This document shows positions 43,165-50,687 of a stretch of DNA of 64,000 nucleotides, piece by piece; within the stretch, counting starts at the first letter, position 1, and each line of letters starts with the position of its first letter. This DNA comes from Mycobacterium sp. NS-7484 (GTDB taxonomy: Bacteria > Actinomycetota > Actinomycetes > Mycobacteriales > Mycobacteriaceae), in NCBI RefSeq assembly GCF_001953975.1, contig NZ_MBEJ01000121.1:44572-108571 (forward strand). The letters are read 5' to 3'. A program made the position numbers and the translations under genes. Under the pieces are notes generated by a model, which searched no databases, was not told the DNA's origin, and saw only the letters and a list, made by a program, of their open reading frames with translations.

Positions 43165-43974
43165 TCAGAAGCCGCCGAAATCTCCACCGAAATCGCCGAA
43201 ACCACCGTCGTCGAACCCGCCGCCGTCCCAGCCGCCGGCGTCGGTACCACCCCAGTCGCCGCCGGCGTCACCGCCGTCGACGCCACCGTCCTGGCCCGCG
43301 GCGAAACCGTCGGAATAGCCGTCACCGTAACCACTTTCGAAGCCCTGGGCGCCGTAGTCGACTCCGTGCATGCCCGAGAACAACGCGTCGAACAGCAGCA
43401 CTGAACCCAGGCCCCACGCGCCGGCCACCAGAGCCGGCTTCCACCATGGTTCGGAATACCAGCCGGCGGGCACCGGCCGTCCGGCCACCCGGCCGCCGGG
43501 GTAGTAGTTCGGCGTGCGTTGCGAGGGCGTGGGGGAGGCCTCGATCTCGCGGCCCTCGAAGTTGATCCGCCGGTCCTCGGTGACGGCGCCGGCCGAGCGC
43601 TGCCCGCTCAACGACTCCAGCTCCGGACCCGGATCCATGCCCATCGCGGTGCGGGCCGCGCGCACGTAGTACAGCCCCTCGATGGCGCTCTCCTTGGCCA
43701 GCGCAGCCTGCTTGACCGTGGTGGCCTGATCGATCTGCGACGACGCTGCGGTGTAGCGCTCGGAGGCATCGGCCATGGCCTGCTTGGACGCATCGTCGGA
43801 GCCGGTGAGGTTGAGCACCTGCCCGCCCAAACGCTCGATCAGCCGGCGGGCATCAGCTTTGGCGTCGGCCAGTGACTCCGCGGAACGGCGGCTGTTCGCC
43901 TGCGACGAGCTGTAGACAGCGAACGCGATCGCGGCGATGACGAGGACGATGAGGACCAGCAAGACGCCGTTCAT
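43165..43974 (-). CDS. Membrane protein with helical stalk and Gly/Asp-rich tail
   Basis: 269 aa. N-terminal membrane anchor GVLLVLIVLVIAAIAFAVYS (residues 3-22), then an Ala-rich helical domain to about residue 120 (DAKADARRLIERLGGQV, KQAALAKESAIEGLYYVRAA), a linker with SPTPSQRTPNYYPGG, a second hydrophobic segment (PALVAGAWGLGSVLLFDALF), and a Gly/Asp/Phe tail of about 60 residues ending DFGGDFGGF. I recall this as a conserved mycobacterial DUF1542-type protein of unknown function. The tail may mediate assembly or phase separation; this is inference. Confidence 0.82.
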   Translation of the reverse strand: MNGVLLVLIVLVIAAIAFAVYSSSQANSRRSAESLADAKADARRLIERLGGQVLNLTGSDDASKQAMADASERYTAASSQIDQATTVKQAALAKESAIEGLYYVRAARTAMGMDPGPELESLSGQRSAGAVTEDRRINFEGREIEASPTPSQRTPNYYPGGRVAGRPVPAGWYSEPWWKPALVAGAWGLGSVLLFDALFSGMHGVDYGAQGFESGYGDGYSDGFAAGQDGGVDGGDAGGDWGGTDAGGWDGGGFDDGGFGDFGGDFGGF

Positions 43975-44025
43975 GGGACCCAGCGTACCGACGGGAAATG
44001 CCGAAACCCGGTCTGAAGAGCGAAC

Positions 44026-45207
44026 TCAAATTACGCCGAGAGCGGAGTAAACCTCATTGGACAACGCGACGGTCCGCGGGTCGGCGTTGCACTTGGTGGC
44101 GTCGAAATAGTTCATCACGTACGCGTAGCCGATCCGGTGCTCCAGGTCGACGAACGCGAACGAACCACCCGAACCGCCGTGCCCGAACGTGCCGGTGTTG
44201 GGTCCGGCCACGCCTCGCTGATTGAGCATGTAGCCCAGGCCCCACCCGTGATCGGCCACTCGTGGGCCGAGGACCACGTCGGCGTCGTAGCCGCCCTGAG
44301 AGACTCGGCACCGTTCCATGTGCTCGCGGCTGAGCAGTTTCTCTTGAGCCAGAGCGTTGTAGAACGTCGCCATGCCGAGCGCGGACACATGTGCGTTGGT
44401 GCTCGGGAACTCCGCTGCGCGCCAGGCATCAATGGCGTGCACACCCAACTCATCGTCGGGCACGAAGTCCATCGACACCGCCCAGCCGGCCATCGGATGG
44501 TCACCGAGCGAGCCCGGCGGTTCGTTGACCCCGTTGTCGGCCAGCAGGCTGCGCACCGACGGTTTGTTCACCATCTCCGCGCACCGATGATGTTCGGCCG
44601 CCGGTAGCCCGATGTGGATGTCGGCGCCCAGCGGCTCGGCGATCTCGGTGCGTAGGTACTGGCCCATCGTGCGGCCGGTGACGCGACGCACCACCTCGCC
44701 GAGGATGAACCCGAACGTCACCACCTGGTAGCCCTGTGCGCTGCCCGGTGGCCACCAGGGCGTCGCGGCCGCGATCCGCGTGCAGACCGCGTCCCAGTCG
44801 GTCACCTGCTGCCAGTCCATCGGTTCGCGCGGGCCGATCACACCCGAACGGTGGCCCAGCACCATCGCAATCGTGATGGTCTGCTTTCCGGCTTGGCCGA
44901 ACTCGGGCCAGTACCGGGCCACCGGGGCGTTCAGGTCGATCTCACCGCGGTCGGCCAGCAGGTGGATGCAGGTGCTCGCCAGGCCCTTGGACCCGGAATA
45001 CACGCTGGCCAAGGTGTCGTGCTGCCAGGGCCGGGTGCCGGCGGCGTCGGCCGATCCACCCCACAGGTTGACCACCAGATCGCCCTCGACGAAGACCGCG
45101 ACCGCGGCACCGACCTCACTGCGCTCGACGAAGTTCGATTCGAAGGCCTGCCGGACGCCGTCGAACTCCGGTGCGCACGTGCCGGCGATGCGGCTCATTA
45201 CGGGCAT
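44026..45207 (-). CDS. lipP: Serine beta-lactamase-fold esterase LipP
   Basis: 393 aa. Class C beta-lactamase/esterase features: the SxxK nucleophile motif SGSK in VYSGSKGLAST, a Tyr motif near QGYQVVTFGFILGE, and a C-terminal HGGSGGSFAFVD in place of KTG. The family hydrolyses short-chain esters; M. tuberculosis LipP (Rv2463) sits in the same position. ATG 45207 follows GCAGGAG (short spacing); the alternative ATG 45198 is equally possible, and an in-frame ATG at 45336 gives an unlikely extension. There is no signal peptide. Confidence 0.9.
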   Translation of the reverse strand: MPVMSRIAGTCAPEFDGVRQAFESNFVERSEVGAAVAVFVEGDLVVNLWGGSADAAGTRPWQHDTLASVYSGSKGLASTCIHLLADRGEIDLNAPVARYWPEFGQAGKQTITIAMVLGHRSGVIGPREPMDWQQVTDWDAVCTRIAAATPWWPPGSAQGYQVVTFGFILGEVVRRVTGRTMGQYLRTEIAEPLGADIHIGLPAAEHHRCAEMVNKPSVRSLLADNGVNEPPGSLGDHPMAGWAVSMDFVPDDELGVHAIDAWRAAEFPSTNAHVSALGMATFYNALAQEKLLSREHMERCRVSQGGYDADVVLGPRVADHGWGLGYMLNQRGVAGPNTGTFGHGGSGGSFAFVDLEHRIGYAYVMNYFDATKCNADPRTVALSNEVYSALGVI

Positions 45208-45413
45208 ACGGCTCCTGCACAGGTGCGGCATTACGGCGGCGATGCGCGAAACTCGACGCGCCTCATGTTCAAGATCGGCTGGTGGACCCCACCCGTTACT
45301 CACGGTAGGCCGACCGCAACCAATGAGCATCCCCACGGCATGGATCGCAAGCCATTCGAGATGGGGCCGTGATGGTTGCCGTTTGTGTTTGCCGTTATCG
45401 GCGCCGTTTGCCG

Positions 45414-45660
45414 CGCCGACTTCTACGTCAGGGTCGTCGATCTCGTCGGACCACGGCCCTCAGGTAGAAATCGGCGTGGCGATGTGCGGTGGTTGCGTAC
45501 CTTTACGCCGATTTCGACGCCAGGGTTGTTGATCTTGTCGAACCACGGCCCTGAGGTGGAAATCGGCGCGGCGACGTGCAGCGGTTGCGGACCTTTACGC
45601 CGATTTCGACGCCAGGGTTGTTGATCTTGTCGAACCGCGACCCTCAGGTGGAAATCGGCG
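45414..45660. repeat. 92-bp tandem palindromic repeat, 2.7 copies
   Basis: Three units start at 45414, 45506 and 45598, an exact 92-bp period. Each opens with CGCCGATTTC (first copy CGCCGACTTC) and has GAAATCGGCG 44 bp further on (45467-45476, 45559-45568, 45651-45660), so every unit can form a 10-bp-stem hairpin; the shared interior includes CAGGGTTGTTGATCTTGTCG. The last unit stops at its second arm, 3 bp before the stop of the mycothiol-enzyme gene. The 456-bp gap 45208-45663 has no other recognised feature. Confidence 0.9.
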
Positions 45661-45663
45661 TGG

Positions 45664-46284
45664 TCATCGCCGACACAGGTCGGCCAGACCCGGCCCGGAC
45701 AGCTCGGCGGCAACAGCCTGGGCGCGGCCGGTCATCGCCAGGAGCAACGCCTCCGCCGGACCATGGACCTCGGGTCCGCAGCCGCCTGACCAGTCGAGGT
45801 CGGTCGCGATCAGCCGCACACCTCTGGTGCGCCAGGCACCGCCGATCACCGGGCTGACCCGCGCGTAGGTCAGTGATGCGAACAGCGCTTCTGTGGAAAG
45901 CACGCGAGGCAACCCAAGCGGATGCCGGATGTCCTGTTGATGAATCAGGCATTCGATGAGCGCGACCCGGCAGCCGTATAGCGCGCCCGCGCCCGACGGC
46001 TCGGCACCAGATCTCATGCGCGCGCGCAGTTCGTCGGGCCCGGATGCGGCGGCCTGCAGCGCACGGTCGTTGAGTCGGTCGACCCGCCCGCGAGCGGCCA
46101 GCATCGCGGCAGTCAGGCTCAGCCGGCTCTGCCCGAGGTAGGCGACGGTGTGGGCGACGACATCGCGGACGGTCCAGCCCGCGCACAATGTCGGTGCCTG
46201 CCATTGTTGGGGAGTCAGGCCGTCGAGCAGGTCGGCGAACTCCAGGCGTTCTCGGAGGGCGAGTGCGCGGACGTTGAGCCTCAT
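45664..46284 (-). CDS. Maleylpyruvate isomerase-like, mycothiol-dependent (DinB fold)
   Basis: 206 aa. The MDMPI N-terminal domain has LCAGWTVRDVVAHTVAYLG (first His of the metal triad) and CLIHQQDIRHPLG (further His residues), with a central AMLAARGRVDRLNDR segment. Family members bind a divalent metal and use mycothiol; the substrate is unknown. ATG 46284 gives MRLNVRALALRERLEF and the family length; the open frame continues about 23 codons upstream without similarity. Its 3' end abuts the 92-bp repeat array. Confidence 0.88.
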   Translation of the reverse strand: MRLNVRALALRERLEFADLLDGLTPQQWQAPTLCAGWTVRDVVAHTVAYLGQSRLSLTAAMLAARGRVDRLNDRALQAAASGPDELRARMRSGAEPSGAGALYGCRVALIECLIHQQDIRHPLGLPRVLSTEALFASLTYARVSPVIGGAWRTRGVRLIATDLDWSGGCGPEVHGPAEALLLAMTGRAQAVAAELSGPGLADLCRR

Positions 46285-46415
46285 CCCCAGCCCTGACCGC
46301 CCTGCGGATAGTTCATGCGCGCCCCCCGTCGCTGAAAAACCTGACCCGATCACAAGATCTAAGCAGGCAAGGAGAGCACGCCCGGCAGTCGCCGCGGGGA
46401 AAGGCAGAAGACAGC

Positions 46416-46447
46416 TCCGCCGATCGAGGGGTGGATCGGCGGAGCCT
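46416..46447 (-). terminator. 12-bp hairpin after the GlsB/YeaQ gene
   Basis: GCTCCGCCGATC (46416-46427), loop of 8, GATCGGCGGAGC (46436-46447): perfect 12-bp stem, 11 bp downstream of the stop of the minus-strand gene at 46459. The following minus-strand bases are CT-rich (TGTCTTCTGCCTTTCC). A factor-independent terminator is the natural reading. Confidence 0.75.
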
Positions 46448-46458
46448 GTATCTCCTAC

Positions 46459-46740
46459 TCAGTGACCGACGGGAGTGCCGCGTCGCCCCGTGAGGCCGGT
46501 GTAGACCGCGATCAACACGATCGCCACCACAACGCCGACCACGAACGGGATGATCTGGAACCCGCCGTTGGAGTTGCTGTACCCGAAGGCAGAAGTGAGC
46601 CAGGAACCGAGCAACGCTCCGGCGATGCCGAGCAGCACCGTCATGATTGCGCTCACGTTCTGTCTACCGGGCATGATGAGCCGCGCAACGATGCCGATAA
46701 TCGCTCCGACGACGATTGCGCTGATAATTGCACCGATCAT
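46459..46740 (-). CDS. GlsB/YeaQ/YmgE-family membrane protein
   Basis: 93 aa with three hydrophobic segments: IISAIVVGAIIGIVARLIMPG, MTVLLGIAGALLGSWL and PFVVGVVVAIVLIAVYTG. The GARLIMPGRQ-type loop and the GxxGAxxGS pattern are typical of transglycosylase-associated / stress-response membrane proteins induced by general or envelope stress. Function is unknown. It is monocistronic, closed by a 12-bp hairpin, and its upstream region is shared with a divergent small membrane protein gene. Confidence 0.9.
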   Translation of the reverse strand: MIGAIISAIVVGAIIGIVARLIMPGRQNVSAIMTVLLGIAGALLGSWLTSAFGYSNSNGGFQIIPFVVGVVVAIVLIAVYTGLTGRRGTPVGH

Positions 46741-46913
46741 CTCGTTGCCTTTCCTTCAGACCGATTTGCTTGTCATCGGTGTGATGTACCCCACTTTCCT
46801 CCAAATCTGCACTTTCGCCCAGTGGCGAGATGTAGGCGATGCACAGCAGTGGCCTACTCGTGAGCCGGCTCGAAACGGATGTGGAAAGCGGCGACCGCGG
46901 GATAATCGGCATC

Positions 46914-47060
46914 ATGTCCGCCGTCCTCTGGGTGCTTGTCGGCGTGTTCGCCGTCGGGGTCATCGCCGGCGGGTTGTTACGGATTCGTGCCTGGCTGGCC
47001 AAGCCGGTGCCGCCCGAAGTGATCGAGGCGGCACATCGCGATGACGACAAAGACGGCTGA
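46914..47060 (+). CDS. Small single-pass membrane protein, 48 aa
   Basis: MSAVLWVLVGVFAVGVIAGG is a clear transmembrane helix, followed by LRIRAWLAKPVPPEVIEAAH and an acidic end (RDDDKDG). ATG 46914 is chosen as the start of the hydrophobic helix; an in-frame ATG at 46839 adds an unlikely N-terminal extension. I do not recognise the family. A second small gene starts 4 nt after its stop, and together they could form a bicistronic envelope unit. Confidence 0.6.
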   Translation: MSAVLWVLVGVFAVGVIAGGLLRIRAWLAKPVPPEVIEAAHRDDDKDG

Positions 47061-47064
47061 CGCC

Positions 47065-47181
47065 ATGAAATCCATGCTCGTCGGGATTCTGGCGGCAGGC
47101 GCTCTGTGGGGCGCGGCGCCGGCCGCTCATGCTGATCGAGTGCTGGCGCCCGTCGAGCCGCCACCAGGCAGCTCTCCATAG
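47065..47181 (+). CDS. Very small secreted protein, 38 aa
   Basis: ATG 47065 to TAG 47179-47181. The first half is a Sec signal peptide (MKSMLVGILAAGALWG, predicted cleavage AHA-D), leaving a mature peptide of about 14 residues rich in Pro (LAPVEPPPGSSP). It follows the 48-aa membrane protein by 4 nt. Codon positions carry the GC bias expected of mycobacterial genes. Such tiny exported peptides are often missed; expression is unproven. Confidence 0.5.
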   Translation: MKSMLVGILAAGALWGAAPAAHADRVLAPVEPPPGSSP

Positions 47182-47194
47182 CCGCTGGGAAAAC

Positions 47195-47220
47195 AAAAGA
47201 ACCGCCCATCAGGGCGGTTC
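47195..47220 (-). terminator. Intrinsic terminator of tRNA-Gly
   Basis: On the minus strand the hairpin GAACCGCCC-TGAT-GGGCGGTTC (perfect 9-bp stem, 47220-47199) is followed by CTTTTGTTTTCCC, a proper U-rich tail, immediately after the tRNA-Gly gene. It would terminate tRNA-Gly transcription, and may also act on the small plus-strand genes. Confidence 0.85.
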
Positions 47221-47223
47221 TCG

Positions 47224-47297
47224 TGGAGCGGGCGACGGGAATCGAACCCGCGTAGCTAGTTTGGAAGACTAGGGCTCTACCATTGAGCTACGCCCGC
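47224..47297 (-). tRNA. tRNA-Gly (anticodon TCC)
   Basis: Complete minus-strand cloverleaf: acceptor GCGGGCG/CGCCCGC, D arm with AGCTCAATGGTAGAGC, anticodon loop CTTCCAA (TCC), T arm GCGGG-TTCGATT-CCCGT, and an encoded CCA at 47226-47224. The neighbouring plus-strand tRNA-Pro makes a divergent tRNA pair like that upstream of tig in M. tuberculosis. Confidence 0.97.
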
Positions 47298-47421
47298 AAG
47301 TGCAGCACCAGCACTGTACCGGTGAGTCCCCGGTCAAATCCAATTGGAGCCTTCAGGCGGTCAGGCCGTAGTATCTCGCGTGGTCCTTTCGCACATCGCC
47401 GTCTGCGGATCGATCAGCACA

Positions 47422-47498
47422 CGGGGTGTAGCGCAGCTTGGTAGCGCATCCGCTTTGGGAGCGGAAGGCCGCAGGTTCAAATCCTGTCACCCCGACCA
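47422..47498 (+). tRNA. tRNA-Pro (anticodon TGG)
   Basis: Complete cloverleaf: acceptor CGGGGTG/CACCCCG, D arm GCGCAGCTTGGTAGCGC, anticodon loop TTTGGGA (TGG), T arm GCAGG-TTCAAAT-CCTGT, discriminator A and encoded CCA at 47496-47498. The rarD start codon lies 17 nt after the tRNA end, so the two could share a transcript with tRNA processing producing the mRNA 5' end. Confidence 0.97.
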
Positions 47499-47515
47499 CC
47501 TCGACGAAGGCCGCC

Positions 47516-48562
47516 ATGACCCATCACGCCCGCGGCGTCGGCCTGTCGGTACTGGCCAGCGGTCTGTTCGGATTGATCTTCTACCTCTCGGGTGTGGTCG
47601 ACGCCTCGCCCCAGGCGGTGTTCGGCTGGCGCATGCTCATCATGACGGCGTGCTATTGCCTGACGCTGGCCAGCCGGACCGGACGTCGTTTACTCGCCGA
47701 ACTGTGGCGCACGCTGACCCGGGCATGGTGGCTGCCGCTCGTGTTCGTCGCGACGAGTTTCCTTGTCGCAGCCCAGATGTGGTTGTTCAGCTGGGCTCCG
47801 GTTCACGGGCGCGCGCTCGACGCGTCGCTGGGTTATCTGCTGCTCCCGATCGTGCTGGTACTGGTCGGTCGCATCATCTTCAAGGAGTCGGTGACGGGTT
47901 TGCAGTGGGCGGCGGCGGCACTGGCAGTGGCCGCGGTGGCCCTGAAAATCGTTGCCACCTCAGCGATTTCGTGGGTCACGTTCACCATCTGCCTCGGCTA
48001 CGCGCTGTATTTCGCCCTCCGTCGACGCTACGGTTTGGACAACCCCGCCGCCTTCCCGGTCGAGGTGGCGCTCACGGTTCCGGTGTCGGTGTGGTTCGTC
48101 ATCGTGTGCCAGGGCCCGTCGTCGTTCAGCGGCTACACGGCCGTGCTGGTCGTGGGCCTGGCCGGCGCCGTGGCGATGGCCGCCTACGTCGCGGCCTCCA
48201 GCTTGCTCAGCATGCCGGTCTTCGGACTGCTGACCTACGTCGAACCGGTGCTGTTGTTCGGCGTGGCATTGCTGCTCGGCGAGCGGTTGACGGGGCTCGA
48301 CGTGGTGGTCTACGCACTGCTGGCGGTTTCGCTGGTGGTCCTGGCCGTCGGCGGCTTCCGGCGCGGAGGCGAAAACCCGTCCCCACCGGTGGACGGCGAC
48401 GACGGTAACGAGGAAGGATGCCGATTACGGGGGGTCGCGCCGAGTCAACTACCCTGGTCGCGAACTACGGGCGTCGTTAGAGAGAACCAATCGTGTCTCT
48501 CCGACTCGACCGCCGGTACGACAAAGACATCCAGAGAAAGATATCTAGGAGCACAAGAGTGA
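47516..48562 (+). CDS. rarD: RarD-type EamA drug/metabolite transporter
   Basis: 348 aa with about ten membrane helices: GVGLSVLASGLFGLIFYLSG and GWRMLIMTACYCLTLAS at the start, LQWAAAALAVAAVALKIV in the middle, and LTYVEPVLLFGVALLLGE near the end, as in RarD. The family probably exports small metabolites; the substrate is unknown. Residues from about 285 to 348 are hydrophilic and unlike RarD; they run through what would be the tig leader and the stop overlaps the tig GTG (GTGA). ATG 47516 is just 17 nt after tRNA-Pro. The overlap suggests translational coupling of tig or a fortuitous read-through extension. Confidence 0.83.
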   Translation: MTHHARGVGLSVLASGLFGLIFYLSGVVDASPQAVFGWRMLIMTACYCLTLASRTGRRLLAELWRTLTRAWWLPLVFVATSFLVAAQMWLFSWAPVHGRALDASLGYLLLPIVLVLVGRIIFKESVTGLQWAAAALAVAAVALKIVATSAISWVTFTICLGYALYFALRRRYGLDNPAAFPVEVALTVPVSVWFVIVCQGPSSFSGYTAVLVVGLAGAVAMAAYVAASSLLSMPVFGLLTYVEPVLLFGVALLLGERLTGLDVVVYALLAVSLVVLAVGGFRRGGENPSPPVDGDDGNEEGCRLRGVAPSQLPWSRTTGVVRENQSCLSDSTAGTTKTSRERYLGAQE

Positions 48563-49965
48563 AGAGCACGGTCGAGCAGTTGAGCCCCACCCGGGTGCGC
48601 ATCAATGTGGAGGTGCCCTTCACCGAGCTTGAGCCCGATTTCGATCGCGCCTTCAAGGCGCTGGCCCAGCAGGTCCGTCTGCCCGGCTTCCGTCCCGGCA
48701 AGGCCCCGCGCAAGCTGCTGGAGGCCCGCATCGGCCGCGGCGCGGTCCTGGAGCAGGTCGTCAACGACGCGCTTCCGAGCCGCTACAGCGAGGCCGTCAC
48801 CGCCTCGGACGTCAAGCCGCTGGGTCAGCCCGAGATCGAGGTGACCAAGCTGGAGGACGGTCAGGAGCTGGCCTTCACCGCTGAAGTGGACGTGCGCCCG
48901 GAGATCACCCTGCCCGACTTCGAAGCACTGAAGATCACGGTCGACCCGATCGAGGTCAAGGACGAGGAGGTCGACGCCGAGCTGCAGTCGCTGCGGGCCC
49001 GCTTCGGCACCCTGACCGGGGTCGAGCGCGGTGCCCAGGAGGGTGACTTCGTCTCGATCGACCTGTCGGCCACCGTCGACGGCACCGAGGTGCCCGAGGC
49101 TGCCACCGAGGGTCTGTCGCACGAGGTCGGTTCCGGTCAGCTGATCGAAGGCCTGGACGAGGCCATCACCGGTCTGAAGGCCGGCGAGTCCAAGGTCTTC
49201 ACCACCAAGCTGGCGGCCGGCGAGCATGCCGGCAAGGACGCCGAGGTGACGGTGACCGTGAAGTCCGTCAAGGAGCGCGAACTTCCCGAGGCTGATGACG
49301 ACTTCGCCCAGCTGGCAAGCGAATTCGACACCATCGACGAGCTCAAGGAGAGCCTCGTCGAGCAGGTGAAGCGGGTCAAGAGCGTGCAGCAGGCCGAGCA
49401 GATTCGCGACAAGACGATCGAGGCGCTGCTGGAGCAGACCGAGGTTCCGTTGCCGGAGAACATCGTTCAGGCTCAGGTCGACGATGTGCTGCACAACGCG
49501 ATCCACGGTCTCGATCACGACGAGGATAAGTTCGCCGAGCAGCTGGCCGAACAGGGCAGCAGCCGTGAGGAATTCGACGCCGACACCCGCAGCAATGCCG
49601 AGAAGGCCGTCAAGACCCAGCTGCTGATGGATGCCGTGGCCGACAAGCTCGACATCCAGGTCGGTCAGAACGACCTCACCGAGCGCCTGGTGCTGATGTC
49701 GCGTCAGTACGGCATCGAGCCGCAGCAGCTGATCCAGATCCTGCAGCAGAACAACCAGTTGCCGGCCATGTTCGCCGACGTGCGTCGCGGGCTGACCATC
49801 GCCGCCGTGGTGCACGCCGCCACCGTCACCGACACCGACGGCACCGTGGTCGACACCACGGAGTTTTTCGGTCCGGCCGAGGCGCAGCAGGCCGAGGGCG
49901 ACGACGCGGCTGCTGACGAGTCCGCCGACGCCGACGCCGAGAAGGGCGCTGACACCGCCGAGTGA
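48559..49965 (+). CDS. tig: Trigger factor (ribosome-associated chaperone)
   Basis: 468 aa. The ribosome-binding signature is the GFRPGKAP loop in RLPGFRPGKAPRKLLEAR (about residues 40-57); a PPIase domain has SIDLSATVDGT and LIEGLDEAITGLKAGE, and the C-terminal arms end in an acidic tail (EAQQAEGDDAAADESADA). It receives nascent chains at the exit tunnel. GTG 48559 follows AGGAG by 7 nt; the upstream ATG at 48493 lies in rarD and is not used. It is followed by clpP1 after a 110-bp gap. Confidence 0.96.
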   Translation: MKSTVEQLSPTRVRINVEVPFTELEPDFDRAFKALAQQVRLPGFRPGKAPRKLLEARIGRGAVLEQVVNDALPSRYSEAVTASDVKPLGQPEIEVTKLEDGQELAFTAEVDVRPEITLPDFEALKITVDPIEVKDEEVDAELQSLRARFGTLTGVERGAQEGDFVSIDLSATVDGTEVPEAATEGLSHEVGSGQLIEGLDEAITGLKAGESKVFTTKLAAGEHAGKDAEVTVTVKSVKERELPEADDDFAQLASEFDTIDELKESLVEQVKRVKSVQQAEQIRDKTIEALLEQTEVPLPENIVQAQVDDVLHNAIHGLDHDEDKFAEQLAEQGSSREEFDADTRSNAEKAVKTQLLMDAVADKLDIQVGQNDLTERLVLMSRQYGIEPQQLIQILQQNNQLPAMFADVRRGLTIAAVVHAATVTDTDGTVVDTTEFFGPAEAQQAEGDDAAADESADADAEKGADTAE

Positions 49966-49976
49966 CGCTGTGAGCG
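49966..49976 (+). promoter_or_regulatory. ClgR-box candidate upstream of clpP1
   Basis: CGCTGTGAGCG fits the CGC-5 bp-GCG core of the ClgR operator (one mismatch to the longer consensus CGCYNANRGCG). It is 100 bp upstream of the clpP1 start. ClgR is known to activate clpP1P2 in mycobacteria and corynebacteria. A CCCGTACGGG palindrome follows at 49985-49994. Confidence 0.45.
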
Positions 49977-50075
49977 AACGCGCCCCCGTACGGGAGTGCG
50001 TGACGCCCCAGTTTCGTTAGTGTCGTCAGTGCCAATGCGTTTATCAAAGACGTGGAAGAAAGCAGGTATCCAGTC

Positions 50076-50687
50076 GTGACTGACATGCGTTCGAACGGGA
50101 GCGGGTTCAGCCTCGTCGACTCCGTCTATGAGCGCTTGCTCGCCGAGCGCATCATCTTCCTGGGGTCACAGGTCGACGACGACATCGCGAACAAGCTCTG
50201 CGCGCAGATTCTTCTGCTTTCGGCGGAGGATCCGACCAAGGACATCCACCTCTACATCAACTCGCCCGGCGGGTCGATCAGTGCCGGGATGGCCATCTAC
50301 GACACGATGGTGCTGGCGCCGTGCGACGTCGCCACCTACGCCATGGGCATGGCGGCCTCGATGGGTGAGTTCCTGCTCGCCGCGGGCACCAAGGGCAAGC
50401 GTCACGCCTTGCCGCACGCCCGGGTTCTGATGCACCAGCCGCTCGGCGGCGTCACCGGTAGCGCCGCGGACATCGCCATCCAGGCCGAGCAGTTCCATGT
50501 CATCAAGAAGGAAATGTTCCGGCTGAACGCCGAGTTCACCGGCAAGTCCATCGAGCAGATCGAGGCCGACTCCGACCGCGATCGCTGGTTCACCGCGCAG
50601 GAGGCACTGGAGTACGGGTTCGTCGACCACATCATCACCAGCGCCAACATCAACGGCGCCGGACCGGGAGCAGGACTAGACAAATGA
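50076..50687 (+). CDS. clpP1: ATP-dependent Clp protease proteolytic subunit 1
   Basis: 203 aa. The catalytic triad is Ser95 in GMAASMGEF, His120 in LMHQPLGG and Asp169 in SDRDRW, with oxyanion loop NSPGGS. Mycobacterial ClpP1 forms a ring that is active only with ClpP2. GTG 50076 gives MTDMRSN, matching the M. tuberculosis start (VTDMRSN); ATG 50085 is an alternative. The stop overlaps the clpP2 ATG. The heptamer pair is essential in mycobacteria. Confidence 0.96.
   Translation: MTDMRSNGSGFSLVDSVYERLLAERIIFLGSQVDDDIANKLCAQILLLSAEDPTKDIHLYINSPGGSISAGMAIYDTMVLAPCDVATYAMGMAASMGEFLLAAGTKGKRHALPHARVLMHQPLGGVTGSAADIAIQAEQFHVIKKEMFRLNAEFTGKSIEQIEADSDRDRWFTAQEALEYGFVDHIITSANINGAGPGAGLDK

Noticed and set aside
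45414..45660. Tandem 92-bp repeat considered as a CRISPR array.
   Set aside because: Spacing is a whole-unit duplication with no distinct spacers, the unit is too long, and no cas gene is near.
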